Source: PALSA-612 sp963742925 (GTDB lineage Bacteria; Actinomycetota; Thermoleophilia; Gaiellales; Gaiellaceae). From it: DNA of 64,000 nucleotides. Where the stretch lies: NCBI GenBank assembly GCA_963742925.1, contig CAVUNV010000007.1:62001-126000 (forward strand). The letters run 5' to 3'. Under the pieces are notes generated by a model, which was not told where the DNA came from, did not search any database, and worked only from the letters and a program-made list of their open reading frames with translations. Positions 40,130-48,918 of the stretch are shown piece by piece (within the stretch, counting starts at the first letter, position 1; each line of letters begins with the position of its first letter). The position numbers and the translations under genes were made by a program.

Positions 40130-41542
40130 GTGGGAAAGAGCCTGTTCGAGAAGATCTGGGAGGCTCATGTCGTCCGGGAGGCCGCGGGCGAGCCCACGCT
40201 CGTCTACATCGATCTCCACCTCGTGCACGAGGTCACGTCGGCCCAGGCCTTCGACGGCCTGCGCCTCGCGGGACGCGCGCTGCGCCGGCCCGACCTGACG
40301 GTCGCCACCATGGATCACAACGTGCCGACGCTGCCCGGCCCGATCGAGGACCCGCTCGCCCGGGCGCAGCTCGACGCGTTGCGGCGAAACTGCGAGGAGT
40401 TCGGCGTCCGCCTCTATGCAACCGGGAGCGGGCGTGAGGGGATCGTCCACGTGATCGGGCCCGAGCTCGGCCTCACCCAGCCGGGCACGACGATCGTCTG
40501 CGGTGACAGCCACACCTCGACCCACGGCGCCTTCGGTGCGCTCGCGTTCGGTGTCGGCACCTCGGAGGTGGAGCACGTGCTCGCCACGCAGACGCTTCCC
40601 CTGGTGCGGCCGAGGACGGCGCTCGTCCGCTTCGACGGATCGCTGCCGCCGGGCCTGACCCCGAAGGACGTCGTTCTCGGCATGATCGGCCAGATCGGTG
40701 TGGGAGGCGGCGCCGGGCACGTGTTCGAGTACACGGGCGAGGCGATCCGCGGGTTCTCGATGGAGGGGCGCATGACGCTCTGCAACATGTCGATCGAGGC
40801 CGGCGCCCGCGCGGGCATGGTCGCGCCCGACGACACCACGTTCGACTATCTGGAGGGCCGCGAGTTCGCGCCCTCGGGAGCCGCGTGGGAGCAGGCGCTC
40901 GATCGCTGGCGCGCGCTCGCATCGGACGAGGGAGCGCGCTACGACCGGGAGATCGTCGTCGACGTCGCAGCGCTCGAGCCGCAGGTGACGTGGGGGACGA
41001 ATCCGGGCATGGTCGCGCCGGTCGGCGGCGTCGTGCCCGATCCGGCCGCCTACGGCGATCCGGACGACCGGGCCGCCGTCGAGCGCGCGCTCACGTACAT
41101 GGCGCTCGAGCCGGGAACGCCGATCGGGGAGATCCGGATCGATCGCGTGTTCATCGGCTCGTGCACGAACGCGCGCATCGAGGACCTGCGGGCGGCGGCC
41201 GCGGTGGCGGCGGGAAAGAGCGTCGCTCCGGGCGTCAAGGCGCTCGTCGTGCCGGGCTCGGCGGCCGTGAAGCGCCTCGCGGAGGAGGAGGGCCTCGACC
41301 GGATCTTCGTCACGGCAGGCTTCGAGTGGCGGAACGCCGGCTGCTCGATGTGCCTCGGCATGAACCCGGACGTCCTGCAGCCGGGCGAGCGGTGCGCCTC
41401 GACCTCGAACCGGAACTTCGAGGGGCGCCAGGGACGGCTGGGGCGCACGCATCTGGTCAGTCCCGCGATGGCGGCCGCCGCGGCGATCGCCGGCCACTTC
41501 GTGGACGTGCGCGAGCTGGATGTCGAGGCGGTGCCGGCGTGA
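40130..41542 (+). CDS. leuC: 3-isopropylmalate dehydratase large subunit (LeuC)
   Basis: Aconitase-family 4Fe-4S isomerase subunit, 470 aa, working in leucine synthesis with LeuD. KSLFEKIWEAHVV, DLHLVHEVTSAQAFDGLRL, CGDSHTSTHGAFGALAFGVGTSEVEHV, and cluster Cys in VFIGSCTNARIEDLR and NAGCSMCLGMNPD. GTG 40130 follows a -10 box at leaderless spacing. leuB and leuA are not nearby. Homoaconitase-like use on another hydroxy acid cannot be excluded. Confidence 0.93.
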   Translation: MGKSLFEKIWEAHVVREAAGEPTLVYIDLHLVHEVTSAQAFDGLRLAGRALRRPDLTVATMDHNVPTLPGPIEDPLARAQLDALRRNCEEFGVRLYATGSGREGIVHVIGPELGLTQPGTTIVCGDSHTSTHGAFGALAFGVGTSEVEHVLATQTLPLVRPRTALVRFDGSLPPGLTPKDVVLGMIGQIGVGGGAGHVFEYTGEAIRGFSMEGRMTLCNMSIEAGARAGMVAPDDTTFDYLEGREFAPSGAAWEQALDRWRALASDEGARYDREIVVDVAALEPQVTWGTNPGMVAPVGGVVPDPAAYGDPDDRAAVERALTYMALEPGTPIGEIRIDRVFIGSCTNARIEDLRAAAAVAAGKSVAPGVKALVVPGSAAVKRLAEEEGLDRIFVTAGFEWRNAGCSMCLGMNPDVLQPGERCASTSNRNFEGRQGRLGRTHLVSPAMAAAAAIAGHFVDVRELDVEAVPA

Positions 41543-42102
41543 GGCCGTTCAGGCGCGTCACGGCAGTAGCCGCGGTGCTCGACCGCGCCGACGTCGACAC
41601 CGACCAGATCATGCCCAAGGAGTTCCTGAAGCGGATCGAGCGCACGGGCTTCGGCGAGTTCCTGTTCTTCGACTGGGCGAAGGACCCGGACTTCGAGCTG
41701 AACCGGCCCGAGTACCGCGAGGCGAGGATCCTGCTCGCGGGCCGCAACTTCGGGTGCGGCTCGTCGCGTGAGCACGCGCCCTGGGGGCTGCAGGACCACG
41801 GCTTCGACGTCGTGATCGCGCCGTCGTTCGGCGACATCTTCCGTCAGAACTGCGTCAAGATCGGCCTCGTCCCGATCGCGCTCCCGGCCGCGCAGGTCAA
41901 GCGGCTGCAGCGCTTCGGCGGGCAGGAGCTGACCGTCGACCTCGAGCAGCAGACGATCGAGGACCCGAGCGGCGAGCTGACGCCGTTCCCCTTCGACGCG
42001 TTCGAGCGCCACCGCCTGCTGAACGGCCTGGACGACATCGGCCTGACGCTCGAGCACGAGCCGGCAATCGCGGCGTTCGAGGCTCGGAGCCTACGAGGCT
42101 AG
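41539..42102 (+). CDS. leuD: 3-isopropylmalate dehydratase small subunit (LeuD)
   Basis: Swivel-domain subunit of 187 aa. DRADVDTDQIMPKEFLK and GRNFGCGSSREHAPWGL with the substrate-binding Ser-Arg are diagnostic, as is IAPSFGDIFRQNCVKIGL. GTG 41539 overlaps the leuC stop. It converges on the GNAT gene with a 1-base gap. Confidence 0.93.
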   Translation: MRPFRRVTAVAAVLDRADVDTDQIMPKEFLKRIERTGFGEFLFFDWAKDPDFELNRPEYREARILLAGRNFGCGSSREHAPWGLQDHGFDVVIAPSFGDIFRQNCVKIGLVPIALPAAQVKRLQRFGGQELTVDLEQQTIEDPSGELTPFPFDAFERHRLLNGLDDIGLTLEHEPAIAAFEARSLRG

Positions 42103-42103
42103 G

Positions 42104-42688
42104 TCAAGGCGCTTCGACGGGTGAAACTGTTCTGCGCATCACGCAATGGTTCTTGCCCTTGGGCCGGTCGTAGCTGAAGCCGGTCTGCTCATAGAGGCTG
42201 CGCGTGGCGTTGTAGAGAAACGAGGACGAAACCTTCTTGCCCTGCGTGTCCTGCGGATAGCCCTCCACGACGCCACCGCCTGCCTTCGCGATCAGGTCGA
42301 GGGCACCGCGAAGCGCGACACCTGCGACGCCTTTCCGTCGATAGTCCCTGTCGACGAAGATGCACGTGATGCGATAGTCGGGCGGCTCATCCGTGCGGGT
42401 CGCCTCGTAGTCCTTCCGGTGATGGATGTTCGGGAGCTCCGCCGGAGAGCCGTACTGGCACCAGGCCACCGCGGCGTCGCCGTCGAAGACCAGGGCCGCA
42501 TGAGCGTCGCCCTCGCGAACGAGACGCTCCTTCCAGGGGCGACCTTTTTCGCCCTCGGGCCTGCCGACCCGCGAATGGAACCAGGTGCACCAGCAGCCGC
42601 CGAACCCCATGCCCTTGTGCTTCTCAGCGAGGCGGGCGAAGGCATCCCAGGTCGAGGCATCGAGCGGCCTGATCGCGTACTCGCTCAT
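42104..42688 (-). CDS. GNAT-family acetyltransferase
   Basis: 194-aa N-acetyltransferase. The acetyl-CoA region is ITCIFVDRDYRRKGVAGVALRGAL near residue 115, with the RxxGxA-type loop; GGCWCTWFHSR near residue 30 and NHCVMRRTV at the end are typical of a common subgroup of unknown substrate. ATG 42688. Monocistronic, divergent from tRNA-Cys. Confidence 0.85.
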   Translation of the reverse strand: MSEYAIRPLDASTWDAFARLAEKHKGMGFGGCWCTWFHSRVGRPEGEKGRPWKERLVREGDAHAALVFDGDAAVAWCQYGSPAELPNIHHRKDYEATRTDEPPDYRITCIFVDRDYRRKGVAGVALRGALDLIAKAGGGVVEGYPQDTQGKKVSSSFLYNATRSLYEQTGFSYDRPKGKNHCVMRRTVSPVEAP

Positions 42689-42789
42689 TGCACCCTCCGT
42701 TCACCGGCTCTGGTCAGCTGACGAGCGAGGGAGTCTACGCGCGTCCGTGCTGCATAGAGGTGCCGAGACCGGCTAGTTTTGGCTCTACT

Positions 42790-42860
42790 GGCGACGTGGC
42801 CGAGTGGCTAGGCAGAGGCCTGCAAAGCCTCGTACAGCGGTTCGAGTCCGCTCGTCGCCT
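42790..42860 (+). tRNA. tRNA-Cys (GCA)
   Basis: Cloverleaf visible: acceptor GGCGACG pairs with CGTCGCC (42853-42859), D arm GCCGAGTGGCTAGGC, anticodon stem GAGGC/GCCTC around loop CTGCAAA with anticodon GCA at 42822-42824, T arm AGCGG-TTCGAGT-CCGCT. Discriminator base is T (U73), as expected for tRNA-Cys. The 3-prime CCA is not encoded. Confidence 0.95.
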
Positions 42861-42878
42861 CTCTTCTCTCCAGGGACC

Positions 42879-44144
42879 TCACCCGCTCGGCGTCGAGCGT
42901 GGTTCCTGCACGTTCGCGCGGGCGTGGTCGCGCGGCAGGCCGAGGCGCTCGCGGGCCAGCTCGCGGAAGGCCCAGTCGCGGAGCAGGGTGTTGCGGTGGC
43001 TATTGCCTCCGATCGACATGTCCCGGTACAGCCGCTCGAGCCGCTGGCCCTTGCCACCGGCGCTCGAGCCGGCGGTGCGGAAGAGGTCCGACTGCACCGT
43101 CTCCCAGGCCTGGATCATCACCTCGCGCGCGATGCAGCCGATGCGGTGGTCGTCGCCGTAGGAGTACGGGATGCCCTCGTCGACGAAGCGCCGGCAAAGC
43201 TCCATGTGCTGCTCCGCCGCGCTGATCAGCGCGGCCTCGGCCGTCGCGATCCTGGCCAGGGCCTGACCGAACCAGCGCTGGTAGTCGGGGTCGAGCCTCC
43301 GCGGGATCATCGGCGGCAGCGGCGTCAGCTTCGTCGACAGCATGGCCTCGTACTCGTCGAGCGCGTTGTAGGCGGCGCCGACCATGAGCGCGCCGAGCGT
43401 GATCGTGAAGCAGCCGAGCGCACGGCCGCCGTACATCGGGTTGCCGTGCAGCCGTAGCCCGGGAGTGCCTGCGCTCACGTCGACGTCGACCATCAGCGTG
43501 TCCTCGAGACCCCAGTGCGCGGGAATCCGCCCGCGCTCGAAGGTGATGCTCTGCGAGCCCGAGCCCTTCATCCCGAGCAGGTCGCCCCAGTCGTCGAGCA
43601 TCGTCCACTCGCTCTTCGGCGCAACGAACAGGAGCATGCGCGGCATGCCGTGCTCGTTCTCGCCCGGGAGCACGGCCTGCCCCATGTAGTGCGTGGAGAA
43701 GGGGATCCCGGAGCAGTACGAGACCGTGCCGTTCAGCTCGTAGCCGCCGTCGACCGGCGTCGCCGGCCCGATCGGCGCGGCCACCGACGCGGCACGGAAG
43801 TCGCCGTCGCCGAAGATCTCGGCCTGGGCCGGCTCCTCCCACCAGGAGGCGATCTGGAGCGCGTGCGCCGAGGCGAGCCCCATGCACCAGGCCGTGTTGA
43901 CGCAGCCGCGGGCCACCTCGACCAGCAGCCGCGCGAAGGTCGGCACGTCGAACTCGTAGCCGCCGTAGCGCCGCGGCACGTAGAGCCGGTAGAAGCCCGC
44001 CTCCAGGAACTCCCGGTGCAGCTCGTCCGAGTAGTAGGTGCGCTCCTCGCACTCCGCCTGCTGCTCGACGAGCCGCGGCCGGAGGGCGACGGCCCGCGCG
44101 ATCATCTCCTTCGGCGTCAGCCCGGCCTCGGTCACGCGCGTCAC
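42879..44144 (-). CDS. Flavin-dependent monooxygenase, acyl-CoA-dehydrogenase fold (HsaA/HpaB-C2 type)
   Basis: 421-aa oxygenase component of a two-component flavin hydroxylase, expected to ortho-hydroxylate a phenol using reduced flavin from a partner reductase. FLEAGFYRLYVPRRYGGYEFD, ARGCVNTAWCMGLASAHALQIASWW, DGGYELNGTVSYCSGIPFSTHY and LGMKGSGSQSITFE are the acyl-CoA-dehydrogenase-like parts; the last segment with GKGQRLERLYRDMSIGGNSHRN contains the conserved His region. The GTG at 44144 overlaps the upstream flavoprotein stop (GTGA), so they are coupled. No flavin reductase gene is in the window. 3-end lies 18 bases from tRNA-Cys. Confidence 0.82.
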   Translation of the reverse strand: MTRVTEAGLTPKEMIARAVALRPRLVEQQAECEERTYYSDELHREFLEAGFYRLYVPRRYGGYEFDVPTFARLLVEVARGCVNTAWCMGLASAHALQIASWWEEPAQAEIFGDGDFRAASVAAPIGPATPVDGGYELNGTVSYCSGIPFSTHYMGQAVLPGENEHGMPRMLLFVAPKSEWTMLDDWGDLLGMKGSGSQSITFERGRIPAHWGLEDTLMVDVDVSAGTPGLRLHGNPMYGGRALGCFTITLGALMVGAAYNALDEYEAMLSTKLTPLPPMIPRRLDPDYQRWFGQALARIATAEAALISAAEQHMELCRRFVDEGIPYSYGDDHRIGCIAREVMIQAWETVQSDLFRTAGSSAGGKGQRLERLYRDMSIGGNSHRNTLLRDWAFRELARERLGLPRDHARANVQEPRSTPSG

Positions 44145-45714
44145 CGCATCGACGCGGGCCAGATCCCGTGGCGACCCGGCATCAGGATCCCGTTCGGGTC
44201 GAGAGCATCCTTGATCGTCTCGGTGAAGTGCCGGTAGGCGTGGCCGTTGAAGGAGTACTGCTCGGCGGCCAGGTCCATGAAGTCGAGGTGCGCGCGGTAC
44301 TCGCCGTACCCCTGCGCTCCGGCCTCGCGGACGAGGAGCTTGCAGGCGTCGTAGGCACCCCGCACCTGCTGCTCGTTCGTGGTGTCGAAGATGACCATCG
44401 TGATGTGGACGAAGCTGCGCGCGTTGATCGGGAGCAGCGCGGCGAGGTAGTCGAGGTTCGCCTTCCGCTCGATCCGGTCGCGCAGCAGCCCGCAGACCTC
44501 GACGGCGTGCTTCCCCGTCATCGGCGCCACCGGCGAGAACCCGACGTGTCCGCCCTTCTCGCCGCCGTACCAGCCGGTCATGGTGTTGAGGTCGAGGTTG
44601 GGGATGCCGATCTCGACCAGCTCGACCGGATGCTCGATCTTGTCGTACTCGTCCGGCGCGTACTTGCTGCCCCACACCTCGGCGCCCTCGATCCGCGAGA
44701 AAGCCTCCTGCACGCGCTTGAACTTGAGGTCGACGATGTCCTCGTGGCCGTAGATCGCGAAGCGCATGATCCAGCGGCCGATCTCCAGCTCGCGCGCGAT
44801 CCGGTCGATCACGCGTCCGGGATCGGCTCGTCCCCGGAGTGCCACTTCGAGCGTCCCTCGGTCGTCAGTACCGCGGCGAGCAGGAGCGTGTTCAGCACCT
44901 GCGGCACGCCCTCGATGCTCTTGTCGAGCATCAGCTCGCGCAGCGTGTCGATCACCTGCGGCAGGTCGGAGTCCTTCCAGACCCGGAGCCAGCACGGCAT
45001 GTAGCACTCCGGCGTCGGCAGCAGCCAGACGCCCATCTTCGTGACGATGCCGTAGTTCGACTGCATGAACAGCTGGTCCGGCGTCGGGCCGAGCCCGCGC
45101 TTGTAGACGTGCGCCGCCTTGCCGTTCGGGATCCCCCAGCCACCCGTTCGCATGACCTCGCCGTTCGGGAGCACCACCTCCATCCCGCACTGCATCATCT
45201 GGTCCTGCCCGTACGGCAGGTAGGTGATGCCGTGGTCGAGCGTGTTGCCGATGACGCTTCCCCAGCCGAGGTCCGCAACCGAGAGCCGCAGCTTGTGCCC
45301 GCCCGCCTCGATCGCCTCGTAGAGGTCGAACCAGCGGACGCCCGGCTCGACGACTGCGTAGGCGCACTCCTCGTTGATCTCGAGCACCCGGTTCATGCGC
45401 CGGAGGTTGACGACGACCGAGCCTCGCACCCGGGGCGAGGAGCCCCCGTACCCGTTGTTCCGGCCGACTCCGGAGACCCAGAGCGGCACGCGACGCTCGT
45501 TGGCGATCCGCAGGATGGCCTGGATCTCCTCGACGGAGTCCGGCTGGACGACGGCCGAGGCCTCGTAGTCGTCCCAGGTGCGGAACCAGAACGGGTCACG
45601 GAACTCGAGCAGGTCATCCTCGGCGGTGAGCACGTGGTCGGCGCCGACGACCTGCTCGAAGTCGCGAAGCGCGGCGGACAGGACCTGCTCCGAGATGGTG
45701 GGGGGAAGCGTCAT
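44141..45714 (-). CDS. Vanillyl-alcohol-oxidase / 4-cresol-dehydrogenase-like flavoprotein (frameshifted)
   Basis: VAO-family flavoenzyme oxidising 4-alkyl or 4-hydroxybenzyl phenols such as vanillyl alcohol, eugenol or 4-cresol. The first about 300 residues read from ATG 45714; a missing base near 44813 breaks the frame, after which IARELEIGRWIMRFAIYG continues to the stop at 44141 (about 524 aa in all; VAO 560, cresol enzymes about 520). VAO features: GVGRNNGYGGSSPRVRGSVV with the active Tyr, SVADLGWGSVIGN with the Asp that supports catalysis, and GYGEYRAHLDFMDL with the Tyr-Arg pair. A His in SFVHITMV is the candidate covalent flavin site. No cytochrome partner gene, so it may be an oxidase. 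Confidence 0.85.
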
Positions 45715-45754
45715 GGACACGGGGGCCTCCGCGGACGTGGAGAACGGGTGGCCG

Positions 45755-45768
45755 AGTATAGGACGTCC
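45755..45768 (-). promoter_or_regulatory. -10 box and GGACGTCC palindrome before the flavoprotein operon
   Basis: On the minus strand TATACT (45755-45760) is a strong -10 box about 40 bases before ATG 45714. Directly upstream of it GGACGTCC (45761-45768) is a perfect 8-base palindrome in the spacer, where binding of the divergent MarR protein would block transcription. Confidence 0.45.
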
Positions 45769-45821
45769 GACGAGTTCCAATCCCTCCCGCTCCTTGAACC
45801 GGGAGAGCCCCGGGAATGGCG

Positions 45822-45827
45822 TATGGT
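45822..45827 (+). promoter_or_regulatory. -10 box TATGGT of the MarR gene
   Basis: TATGGT lies 6 bases before GTG 45834, giving a leaderless start. This decides the start codon of the regulator against ATG 45816, which lies upstream of the expected transcript. Confidence 0.45.
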
Positions 45828-45833
45828 CGTTCT

Positions 45834-46238
45834 GTGGCAGGCGAGCTCGACATCGACGACGTCGTCACCGTCGCCGAGTTCCGGTCGGCGTTGCGGGTGT
45901 TCCTGCGTCGCTCCGAGCTGGTGGCCGACGCCTGCGGGTTGACGCCGCAGCGCTACCTCCTGCTGCTGATGATCAAGGGAGCGCCGGACCGGAGCGGGCG
46001 CTCGACGGTGACCGAGCTCGCCGAGCGCCTGCAGCTCGCGCAGAGCACGGTGACCGAGCTCGTCGCACGCAGCGTCGAGGCGGGGCTGATCGAGCGGGAG
46101 ACCTCCGCGACGGATGCCCGCGTCACGTACCTGCGCCTGACGCCGGAGGGCGAACGCCGCCTCGCCTGCTCCTTCACGGGCCTGAGCGCCGAGCGCAGCG
46201 CGCTCTACGAGGCAATCGGCACGCTGCGGCCCGCCTGA
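45834..46238 (+). CDS. MarR-family transcriptional regulator
   Basis: 134-aa winged-helix regulator, divergent from the VAO-like and HsaA-like genes. LTPQRYLLLLMIKGAP, the recognition region VTELAERLQLAQSTVTELVARSVEAGLI and the wing RETSATDARVTYLRLTPEGERRL are textbook MarR. MarR repressors commonly respond to phenolic ligands, so control of the adjacent phenol-oxidising genes is the natural reading. GTG 45834 is preferred from its -10 spacing; ATG 45816 would add six residues. Confidence 0.85.
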   Translation: MAGELDIDDVVTVAEFRSALRVFLRRSELVADACGLTPQRYLLLLMIKGAPDRSGRSTVTELAERLQLAQSTVTELVARSVEAGLIERETSATDARVTYLRLTPEGERRLACSFTGLSAERSALYEAIGTLRPA

Positions 46239-46284
46239 GGCGGGCACACGGCGTGCGGTCGAGTGGTGTGACTAAGGGGTGCGG

Positions 46285-46452
46285 CTAGATCGCGCTCGAT
46301 ACGGCGTTGATCGCGCCGGAGATCCCACCGGCAAGCGCGGTGAAGACGCCGACGACGGCAAGCGTGATCACGCCGAGCACCACGGCGTACTCCGCCATCG
46401 TCTGCCCTTCCTCACGCCTACTGACGAGAAACAGATACGGCTTCAGAAACAC
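46285..46452 (-). CDS. Flp/Tad-type pilin
   Basis: 55-aa prepilin. A short charged leader ending SRREEG, then QTMAEYAVVLGVITLAVVGV, the class IVb Flp signature with Gly before the cleavage site and Glu-Tyr in the mature N-terminus, and a hydrophobic helix to the end. GTG 46452 has AAGGAG 7 bases upstream. No TadA, TadB/C, prepilin peptidase or other pilus genes are nearby; orphan flp genes are common in actinobacteria. Confidence 0.8.
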   Translation of the reverse strand: MFLKPYLFLVSRREEGQTMAEYAVVLGVITLAVVGVFTALAGGISGAINAVSSAI

Positions 46453-46594
46453 GGTGCAGCTCCTTCCCAGATCGCCCTACGATGGAGTCGTCATCGCCTT
46501 CCGGTGCCGAGAGGAACATCCCCTGAAGCGGGGATCCGAGCCGATTCGTCCTCACAGAGCGCACACAGGGCTCGGGTAGACTCGGTTGCCGGTC

Positions 46595-48052
46595 GTGAGG
46601 GCAGGGAATGAGCAGTCTGTGGGCACCGCGGTGCTCGGTGCCGGGCCGGCCGGTCTGACGGCCGCCTACGTCCTCGCGGCCCGCGGGGCACCCGGCGTCG
46701 TGTACGAGGCGGACGGCATGGTCGGCGGGATCGCCAAGACGGTCCGCTACGACGGCTACCGCTTCGACCTCGGCGGCCACCGGTTCTTCACCAAGCTCGC
46801 GCCGGTACAGCGGATCTGGGAGGACCTGATGGGCGACGACTTCCTGGTCCGCCCACGTCTGTCGCGGATCTACTACGACGGGAAGTTCCTCGCCTACCCG
46901 CTGCAGGCCCGCGACGTCGTCAGCCGCCTCGGCCTCTACGAGTCGGCCATGTGCTCGTTCTCCTACTTCTGGAGCCGCCTGAGCCGCGGCCGGGACGAGC
47001 CGAAGAGCTTCGACGACTGGGTCACGATCCACTTCGGAAAGCGGCTGAACCAGACCTTCTTCCGCTCCTACACCGAGAAGGTCTGGGGCATTCCCGGTTC
47101 CGAGATCCAGTCCGAGTGGGCGGTGCAGCGGATCAAGGACTTCTCGTTCTGGCGCGCGCTGCTCGCCGTGCTGCACCTGCAGCGGGGGACGATGACGACC
47201 CTGATCGAGGAGTTCCACTATCCGCGGCTCGGGCCGGGACAGATGTGGGAGCGCATGCAGGAACGCGTCGAGTCGCGCGGCATCCCCGTGCACATGAACC
47301 ACCGGGCGACGTCGATCCGCCACGAGCACGACATCGTGTACGAGATCACCGTCGAGTCGGACGGTCGTTCGACCGACGTTCCGGTCGACGCCGTGCTCTC
47401 GTCGATGCCGCTCGGCGAGCTCATCCTGCAGCTCGATCCGGCACCGCCGGACGACATCGTCGCCGCGGCGCACCGCCTGCGCTATCGCTCGCTGTGCCTC
47501 GTCGCGCTGATCATCGACTGCGAGCAGCCCTTCCCCGACAACTGGATCTACCTCCACGATCCCGGCACGAGAGCCGGGCGCGTCCAGAACTTCGGCGCCT
47601 GGAGCCCCGACCTCGTCAAGCCCGGAACGACCTGCCTCGGCGTCGAGTACTTCTGCTTCGAGGGCGACGACATCTGGGAGATGTCGGACGAGGAGGCGGT
47701 CGTCCTCGCCACCGACGAGCTGGCCCGGATCGGCCTCGTCGACCCGGCCGACGTCGTCGACGGCGTCAAGGTGCGTGTCCCGAAGGCCTATCCGATGTAC
47801 GACCCGTACTACCGCGAGTCCGTCGCGGTCATCCACGGCTACCTGGCCGCGTTCGAGAACCTGAAGACGTTCGGGCGCAACGGGCTGCACCGCTACAACA
47901 ACCAGGATCACTCCATGTGGACCTCGATCCTCGCCACACTGAACCTCCTCGACGGCACGAACCACGACGTCTGGGCCGTGAACACCGAGGCCGAGTACCA
48001 CGAGGAGGGCAAGATCGTCGACGAGCTGCTCGACGTCGAGCTCGTTGGCTAG
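46595..48052 (+). CDS. FAD-dependent oxidoreductase, amine-oxidase / UDP-galactopyranose-mutase-like
   Basis: 485-aa flavoprotein: TAVLGAGPAGLTAAYVLAARG binds FAD, YEADGMVGGIAKTVRYDGYRFDLGGHRFF is the NAD(P)/FAD amine-oxidase block, FFRSYTEKVWGIPGSEIQ and the C-terminal RYNNQDHSMWTSILA are typical of members found in exopolysaccharide clusters. Acts on a sugar nucleotide or lipid-linked sugar by inference. GTG 46595 is chosen among GTG 46595, GTG 46619 and TTG 46586 because TAGACT (46577-46582) lies at suitable distance. First gene of the glycan cluster; stop overlaps the next gene. Confidence 0.8.
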   Translation: MRAGNEQSVGTAVLGAGPAGLTAAYVLAARGAPGVVYEADGMVGGIAKTVRYDGYRFDLGGHRFFTKLAPVQRIWEDLMGDDFLVRPRLSRIYYDGKFLAYPLQARDVVSRLGLYESAMCSFSYFWSRLSRGRDEPKSFDDWVTIHFGKRLNQTFFRSYTEKVWGIPGSEIQSEWAVQRIKDFSFWRALLAVLHLQRGTMTTLIEEFHYPRLGPGQMWERMQERVESRGIPVHMNHRATSIRHEHDIVYEITVESDGRSTDVPVDAVLSSMPLGELILQLDPAPPDDIVAAAHRLRYRSLCLVALIIDCEQPFPDNWIYLHDPGTRAGRVQNFGAWSPDLVKPGTTCLGVEYFCFEGDDIWEMSDEEAVVLATDELARIGLVDPADVVDGVKVRVPKAYPMYDPYYRESVAVIHGYLAAFENLKTFGRNGLHRYNNQDHSMWTSILATLNLLDGTNHDVWAVNTEAEYHEEGKIVDELLDVELVG

Positions 48053-48918
48053 CAGCTCCGGCCCCTCGCTCTCGATCGTGGTCGGCTCGAACGGCGCACC
48101 CGGCTCGGTCGAGGCGTGCCTCGCGGCGCTGGCGGAGCAGGTCGACGGGGCGGAGGTGATCGTCTGCGAGCCGCAGGCGAGCCCGGCCGAGCTGCAGGCC
48201 CGCTTTCCGTTCGCCTCCTTCCTCGAGCGGCCGGGCGCGCTGGTGCCGTCGCTGTGGCGTGACGGCATCGACGCGGCCTCCGGGCCGTCGGTGGCGCTGA
48301 CGATCTCGCCGATGCGGCCCGCCCCGGACTGGGTCTCGGCGCTGCGCGAGCGCCTGGGGGAGGACGAGGTGGTCGCCGGGGCGATCGATCCCGGCGAGGG
48401 AATGCGGCTCGTCGACTGGGCCGAGTACTTCTGCCGGTACGCGCGCGACATGCGCCCGTTCGCGCGCCGGGAAAATCCCGAGATTCCCGGCGACAACTGC
48501 GCCTACCGCCGCGACCTGCTCGAGCGCACCCGCGAGCTGTACCGGGACGGCTTCTGGGAGCCGGAGGTCGAACCGGGCTCTCCGGGCGCAGGACGTCCGG
48601 CTCTGGCATGACCCGGCCGTCGTCGTCTTCCACGGACGTTCGGCGGGGTTCGCGGCCTTCGTGCGGCAGCGGCTGCTGCACGGCCGGGCCTACGGGCAGC
48701 AGCGGGGAAAGCGCTTCGGCGCCGGGAGGAACGCGGCAGGGATCGCCCTCGCCGTCGTCGTGCCCGTGGTTCTCGCCGCACGGACGGCGCGCGAGGTGTT
48801 CTCGCGCCATCGCTACCGCGCGCGCTTCCTCGCCTCACTTCCGCTGCTGCTCGTCTTCGACGTCGCCTGGGCGGCCGGCGAGGCTCGGGGCCACCTGGAC
48901 GCCCTGCGCGGGCGATGA
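48045..48918 (+). CDS. Glycosyltransferase family 2-like protein (frameshifted)
   Basis: GT-A fold protein, first about 177 residues (LSIVVGSNGAPGSVEACLAAL, then ENPEIPGDNCAYRRDLL) from TTG 48045, which overlaps the upstream stop. Near 48575, in CCGGGCTCTCC, one extra G shifts the frame and QDVRLWHDPAVVVFHGRS continues to the TGA at 48918, with C-terminal hydrophobic helices. Joined length about 290 aa. Its paralogue follows with an overlapping start; the usual DxD is not obvious. Confidence 0.75.

Noticed and set aside
42790..42860. tRNA-Cys as attachment site of an integrated island
   Set aside because: No integrase gene, no repeated copy of the tRNA 3-prime end and no composition change seen around it.
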